Shown piece by piece: positions 15,401-17,623 of a DNA stretch of 17,623 nucleotides. The stretch comes from CAYSHJ01 sp964589725 (GTDB taxonomy: Bacteria; Planctomycetota; Planctomycetia; Planctomycetales; Planctomycetaceae), in contig CAZPUJ010000559.1 in NCBI GenBank assembly GCA_964589725.1, forward strand, positions 1 through 17,623, given 5' to 3'. How positions within the stretch are numbered: the first letter of the stretch is position 1; each line of letters opens with the position of its first letter. The position numbers and the translations under genes were made by a program. The notes below the pieces were generated by a model. That model had not been told where the DNA came from, searched no databases, and saw only the letters and a list, made by a program, of their open reading frames with translations.

Positions 15401-15658
15401 CTGGAAGAAGGCCCGGATTTGTTGAGCCGCATGCGCGACGCCGTTTCAAAAGAAGACTGGAGCGTGGTGGCCAAATTGTCGCACACGTTGCAGGCGGCCT
15501 TGCGGATGTTCGACGGGCCACCTTTGGAATCGGCGGTGTCGCTGGAGGACCGCTGTAAACGAGGACTCGCGGACGAAAGTCGCTCTCGGTTTGCAAAGTT
15601 CCAAGAAGAACTTGAGAATGTCTTCACCGAGGTTCGGAGCTTCCTGCAAAGTCCTTGA
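12431..15658 (+). CDS. Hybrid sensor histidine kinase: REC-PAS-PAS-HisKA-HATPase-REC-REC-Hpt
   Basis: From ATG 12431 (GGAG 10 nt upstream) the 1075-residue protein has, in order: receiver (5-115, acceptor Asp59 in 'YLVD'); PAS (about 140-255, 'NLPDSIFFKDAQSRFLRIS'); PAS (about 265-385, 'IDWNAQAANTFGW'); HisKA with His414 in NMSHEIRTP; HATPase (about 515-648; N-box Asn531, 'DTGIGI' 580-585, 'GGTGLGL' 609-615); receiver (668-788, Asp722 in 'LSDLHMP'); receiver (813-935, Asp867 in 'LMDVQMPEMDG'); and Hpt (about 965-1070) with His1018 in 'LSHTLQ'. No membrane segment is present, so it is cytoplasmic and may itself be controlled through its N-terminal receiver. The Hpt has Gln where HTLK is usual. 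All three acceptor Asp are kept. The upstream in-frame GTG at 12398 lies in a repeat and is not used here. Next gene overlaps or follows within 11 nt. Confidence 0.93.
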   Translation: MSVPPVRVLLIDDDESSFIITRELFEERYAERFELDWAGSFEKGLEAIRQARHDVYLVDQRLGGRDGLDLLKAASAAGCRAPMIVLTGQDSREIDVAAMQAGAADYVIKDVYDISRLEHAMRYALERQRLQAALEHERDLLRALMENLPDSIFFKDAQSRFLRISQSKALWSGLNDPAQALGKTDFDFFAREDAQSSFSDEQEVMRSGQPLVGKEEKHVWPDGRESWVVTTKLPLRDKQDNVIGTFGISHDITEQKLALQALRDSEFRTRQIVETALDAFVGVDCEGTIIDWNAQAANTFGWQHEEALGQPLAQLIIPPRFRAAQQEGMQRFLLTSQTKILGQRLELIALHRDGREFPVEVTISALRLGGEVLFASFIHDITKRKAVEAALREAKDAAEAASRAKSDFLANMSHEIRTPMNAIMGMTELVIDTELSPSQREYLTMVRESGESLLHVINDILDFSKIEAGKLDLILDVFNVRETLGDTMKSLAVRAHRTNLEMAFRVANDVPDALVGDAGRLRQIVVNLIGNAIKFTHQGEVVLEVSRAEPHSGGDGEFDRGGSGVVSVTPMIVLHFSVRDTGIGISETKQSVIFEAFEQADSSTTRKYGGTGLGLAISKRLVELMGGRIWVESQEGVGSTFHFSARFVVPPPSADLPSAKTIVMHGTRVLVVDDNATNRLILEEILRNWGLSPICADSASQAMHRLHAAQQENEPFSIVLSDLHMPVTDGFMLAEAIRREPRLARTLILILTSGERQGDVAKCRQLGVSAYLLKPVKQSELFNALVAALGVNSPEDQVTLARPAAVGGDLPSLRILLAEDSLANQKLAVGLLTKWGHHVTLANNGVETVELWSTPPDGRSFDVVLMDVQMPEMDGFEATAEIRERERASGRHTPIVAMTAHAMKGDRDRCLLAGMDGYVAKPIRQQELIAVLQESVVGQIGGTPRTPIAETRPTEMPTLNVTNSKLLNWAKALEAVGHDRELLDEVLKAFLEEGPDLLSRMRDAVSKEDWSVVAKLSHTLQAALRMFDGPPLESAVSLEDRCKRGLADESRSRFAKFQEELENVFTEVRSFLQSP

Positions 15659-15669
15659 GTGTCACATCC

Positions 15670-16584
15670 ATGTCACAGCACACCGTTCTTGTCGTTGATG
15701 ATTCGGCCGTGGATCGCCGTTTGGCAGCAGGATTTCTGGAGCGTAACGGCGGCTTTCAAATTCTCATGGCGACCAACGGTAAAGAAGCCTTGGAGATACT
15801 CAGGCAGCACCCCGTCGACCTCGTCTTGACCGACCTGCAAATGGACGAGATGGACGGTCTGCAGTTGGTCGAAGCGGTGCGTGCTGATTTCCCGCTAACT
15901 CCCGTGATCTTGATGACGGCGCGCGGCAGCGAAGAAATCGCCGTACAGGCTCTGGAAAAGGGCGCAGCCAGTTACGTCGCCAAACGCCGCTTAACCCAGG
16001 ATCTGATGGAGATCGTGAACCAAGTTGTCGAGACCTCGGACGAAAACCGCCTGCAATCACGACTGATGCATCGTCTGTCACGCAATGAGTTCTCGTTCGC
16101 CTTGAGTAACGACCTGGGCTTGGTGCATTCGCTCATGAAGTACTTGCAGCACACGCTGCGTTGCGTACGACTGGTCGACGAAGTCGATCGACTGCGAGTC
16201 GGCATCGCGGTCGAAGAGGCGCTGCTCAACGCGCTGTATCACGGCAACTTGGAAGTCAGCTCGGACCTCAAAGAATCCGATCCGAATTTGTTCGATGAGT
16301 TGGCTCGGCAACGCTGCCAGCAAGAGCCGTATCGGAATCGGCAGGTGTATCTCGACGCCCGCTTGTCGCGCGACGAGGCGATGTACGTGATCCGCGACGA
16401 AGGAAGCGGGTTCAATCCCAATGCGCTCCCCAACCCGTGCGACCTCGAAAACCTCGAAAAGCCCAGCGGCCGCGGGATCCTGCTGATGAAGTCCTTTATG
16501 GACGAAGTCCACTTCAACGAGAAAGGCAACCAAGTGACACTCATCAAACGCGGCACGCCGGTGGAGTCCGTGCAAGAGGACTGA
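15670..16584 (+). CDS. Response regulator fused to an RsbW-like HATPase domain
   Basis: A 304-residue protein from ATG 15670, with an alternative TTG at 15655 that overlaps the kinase stop (TTGA). Residues 5-120 are a receiver domain: 'VVDDS', acceptor Asp55 in 'LTDLQMDEMDG', Thr83 in 'MTARG' and Lys105. Residues about 140-296 form a HATPase of the GHKL/RsbW-SpoIIAB type: N-box 'AVEEALLNALYHGN' (Asn187), 'IRDEGSGFNP' (241-250) and 'SGRGILLMKSF' (266-276). It lacks a phosphorylatable His, so it is likely a Ser/Thr kinase or anti-sigma-type switch under receiver control. Gene overlap or near-overlap with the hybrid kinase marks it as its probable output. Substrate (an STAS antagonist or a sigma factor) is not in the window. 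There is an unusual 25-residue insertion (about 197-222) inside the HATPase. Confidence 0.88.
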   Translation: MSQHTVLVVDDSAVDRRLAAGFLERNGGFQILMATNGKEALEILRQHPVDLVLTDLQMDEMDGLQLVEAVRADFPLTPVILMTARGSEEIAVQALEKGAASYVAKRRLTQDLMEIVNQVVETSDENRLQSRLMHRLSRNEFSFALSNDLGLVHSLMKYLQHTLRCVRLVDEVDRLRVGIAVEEALLNALYHGNLEVSSDLKESDPNLFDELARQRCQQEPYRNRQVYLDARLSRDEAMYVIRDEGSGFNPNALPNPCDLENLEKPSGRGILLMKSFMDEVHFNEKGNQVTLIKRGTPVESVQED

Positions 16585-16631
16585 ACTTTCTAGGCACGCG
16601 AGTTTTCCGCGACTCTCCCCATGACGCGTCG

Positions 16632-16682
16632 CTGAACTCGCAAGAGTTCAGACCGTCTGAAGTCTGGCGACTTCAGCTACAG
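16632..16682. repeat. Pair of tandem perfect hairpins with CTACAG end
   Basis: 16632-16651 is a hairpin with stem CTGAACTC/GAGTTCAG and a GCAA loop; 16657-16676 is a hairpin with stem CTGAAGTC/GACTTCAG and a TGGC loop; both stems are perfect 8 bp. The unit ends CTACAG, so on the minus strand it begins CTGTAG directly before a hairpin, as in the element at 12072. It lies 47 nt after the regulator gene and before the DUF1549 gene; it may act as a transcript end or stabiliser, but no T-run follows. Confidence 0.85.
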
Positions 16683-16734
16683 AGACCAGGTAGGTCATGT
16701 CCAGGCCGCTGCATAAGAGTCATCAACGGGCGCC

Positions 16735-17623
16735 ATGATGCCGCGAATACGTCGAGCAGACCGAATCGGAATACTTTTGCGGCGGGCCGTGGTTTTCAGC
16801 CTGGTGCTGGTTCCGGTGGCGAAGTCCGATGAAGCAACAAACGTCAGCAAGCAGTTCGATCAACAGATTGCTCCGTTATTCGCGGCTCGCTGTTTCGATT
16901 GCCACAACGCGACGGACCACAAAGGCGGGCTTGATCTCACGCGCGTCGAGCAAGCCACGAAAGGGGGCGAATCGGGCGTGTTGATCGTTCCTGGAAAGGC
17001 GGCCGACAGCCTGTTGTGGCAACGCGTGCGTGACGGCGAGATGCCCCCAAAGAAGCCGCTCTCCGCTGAGGAAATCGAACTGCTGAAACGCTGGATCGAC
17101 GGCGGAGCGAAATGGGGCACGTCGCCGATTGATCCATTCGTGTTCACGACGGCGTCTCGCGCCGGGTACGACTGGTGGTCGCTGCGGCCGGTGCGTCGCC
17201 CGGAACTGCCGCCGGTCGTCCCCGAGTTTGCCAAGACAAGCCCTCATGGGGCCGAGCATCCGATAGATCGCTTCGTCTGGAAGAGGCTCGCCGACGAAGG
17301 GCTGTCACCCTCTCCTCAGGCTGACCCGCGCACGCTGATTCGGCGGTTGTCGTTCGATTTGCTGGGACTGCCCCCTTCGCCCGAAGAGATCGCGGCGTTC
17401 GAGGCCGACGTCGCGAAAACCGCCGCGAAAATGGACCTGTCCCCTTTTTCAGCGGCCGCAGATCGGCTGCTCGCTTCGCCGCACTTTGGCGAGCGCTGGG
17501 CGCGGCATTGGCTCGACATTATTCGTTTCGGCGAAAGCCAAGGATTTGAACGGGACAAGCTGCGCACGAATTCGTGGCGGTATCGCGATTGGGTCGTGAA
17601 CGCCTTCAACCGCGACATGGCTT
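16735..17623 (+). CDS. PSCyt1/DUF1549 planctomycete cytochrome-type protein (partial, right edge)
   Basis: Open from ATG 16735 to the window end (296 codons). A hydrophobic N-terminal segment (about 11-30, GILLRRAVVFSLVLVPVA) acts as signal. The c-type haem site CFDCH (53-57) sits in 'IAPLFAARCFDCHNATDHKG', followed by 'LIVPGKAADSLLWQRVRDGE' and 'MPPKKPLSAEEIELLKRWID', the PSCyt1 domain. DUF1549 (PSCyt2) begins at about 183 with 'HPIDRFVWKRLADEGLSPSP', then 'LIRRLSFDLLGLPPSPEEI' and 'LLASPHFGERWARHWLDIIR'. These exported proteins, usually with a C-terminal DUF1553, are very numerous in planctomycetes, frequently beside DUF1501 genes; their exact reaction is not established. A short motif also known as a dispersed repeat interrupts DUF1549 at 17428-17450. 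Confidence 0.92.
   Translation, partial: MMPRIRRADRIGILLRRAVVFSLVLVPVAKSDEATNVSKQFDQQIAPLFAARCFDCHNATDHKGGLDLTRVEQATKGGESGVLIVPGKAADSLLWQRVRDGEMPPKKPLSAEEIELLKRWIDGGAKWGTSPIDPFVFTTASRAGYDWWSLRPVRRPELPPVVPEFAKTSPHGAEHPIDRFVWKRLADEGLSPSPQADPRTLIRRLSFDLLGLPPSPEEIAAFEADVAKTAAKMDLSPFSAAADRLLASPHFGERWARHWLDIIRFGESQGFERDKLRTNSWRYRDWVVNAFNRDMA
17428..17450. repeat. Short repeat-like motif inside the DUF1549 coding sequence
   Basis: AAAATGGACCTGTCCCCTTT followed by TTC. It contains the near-palindrome GGACCTGTCC flanked by A- and T-runs and is read as KMDLSPF. It falls between 'FEADVAKTA' and 'AADRLLASPHFGERW', where DUF1549 proteins usually have a shorter linker. I recall very similar A-run/GGACCTGTCCCC/T-run motifs as dispersed repeats in several phyla; only one copy is in this window, so the repeat status is not shown here. 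Confidence 0.4.

Overview
The window reads as GC-rich chromosomal DNA of a planctomycete. The signs are a PSCyt1/DUF1549 (planctomycete cytochrome) protein at the right edge, a Ser/Thr kinase fused to a WD40 region with the typical 'DARPWTPELRAE' tail, a secreted YHS-type protein, and several kinds of short dispersed repeat of the sort common in that phylum. The genus cannot be read from the sequence.

Layout. 1-2451: a minus-strand pair, a GT-C type membrane glycosyltransferase followed by an AsmA-like membrane-anchored protein that runs off the left edge; heptamer arrays sit inside the first gene and at the junction. 2703-4010: a TPR lipoprotein (+). 4022-4165: a compound hairpin repeat between convergent genes. 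4176-5258: an SppA-type S49 peptidase (-). 5565-7358: an exported, mostly disordered protein with C-terminal YHS-like modules (+), ended by a clear rho-independent terminator. 7424-9068: a gene graveyard holding an orphan kinase tail, a collapsed MazF/PemK-type toxin-antitoxin pair, a small-ORF/HNH module with a nonsense mutation, a second orphan kinase tail and a second copy of the compound hairpin repeat. 9076-10776: a kinase gene whose catalytic domain is split by a perfect palindrome that brings an in-frame TGA and whose WD40 region is reduced to one repeat. 10874-11962: mannose-1-phosphate guanylyltransferase (-). 11963-12430: non-coding, with two more inverted-repeat elements. 12431-16584: a three-receiver hybrid histidine kinase and an overlapping or closely spaced receiver-HATPase regulator, likely one signalling operon (+). 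16735-17623: the PSCyt1/DUF1549 protein, open at the right edge.

How the parts relate. The glycosyltransferase and ManC suggest surface glycan work, and the AsmA-like protein, SppA and TPR lipoprotein are envelope functions, but only the glycosyltransferase/AsmA and kinase/regulator pairs look like operons. The most striking theme is the density and variety of short structured repeats. Two copies of one element carry four 21-nt hairpins with an identical CTTGC loop and completely re-paired stems (covariation), so selection or the mobility mechanism acts on structure. Other repeat families have entered or border coding sequence: heptamers in the glycosyltransferase, a palindrome in the kinase, and a short motif in the DUF1549 gene.
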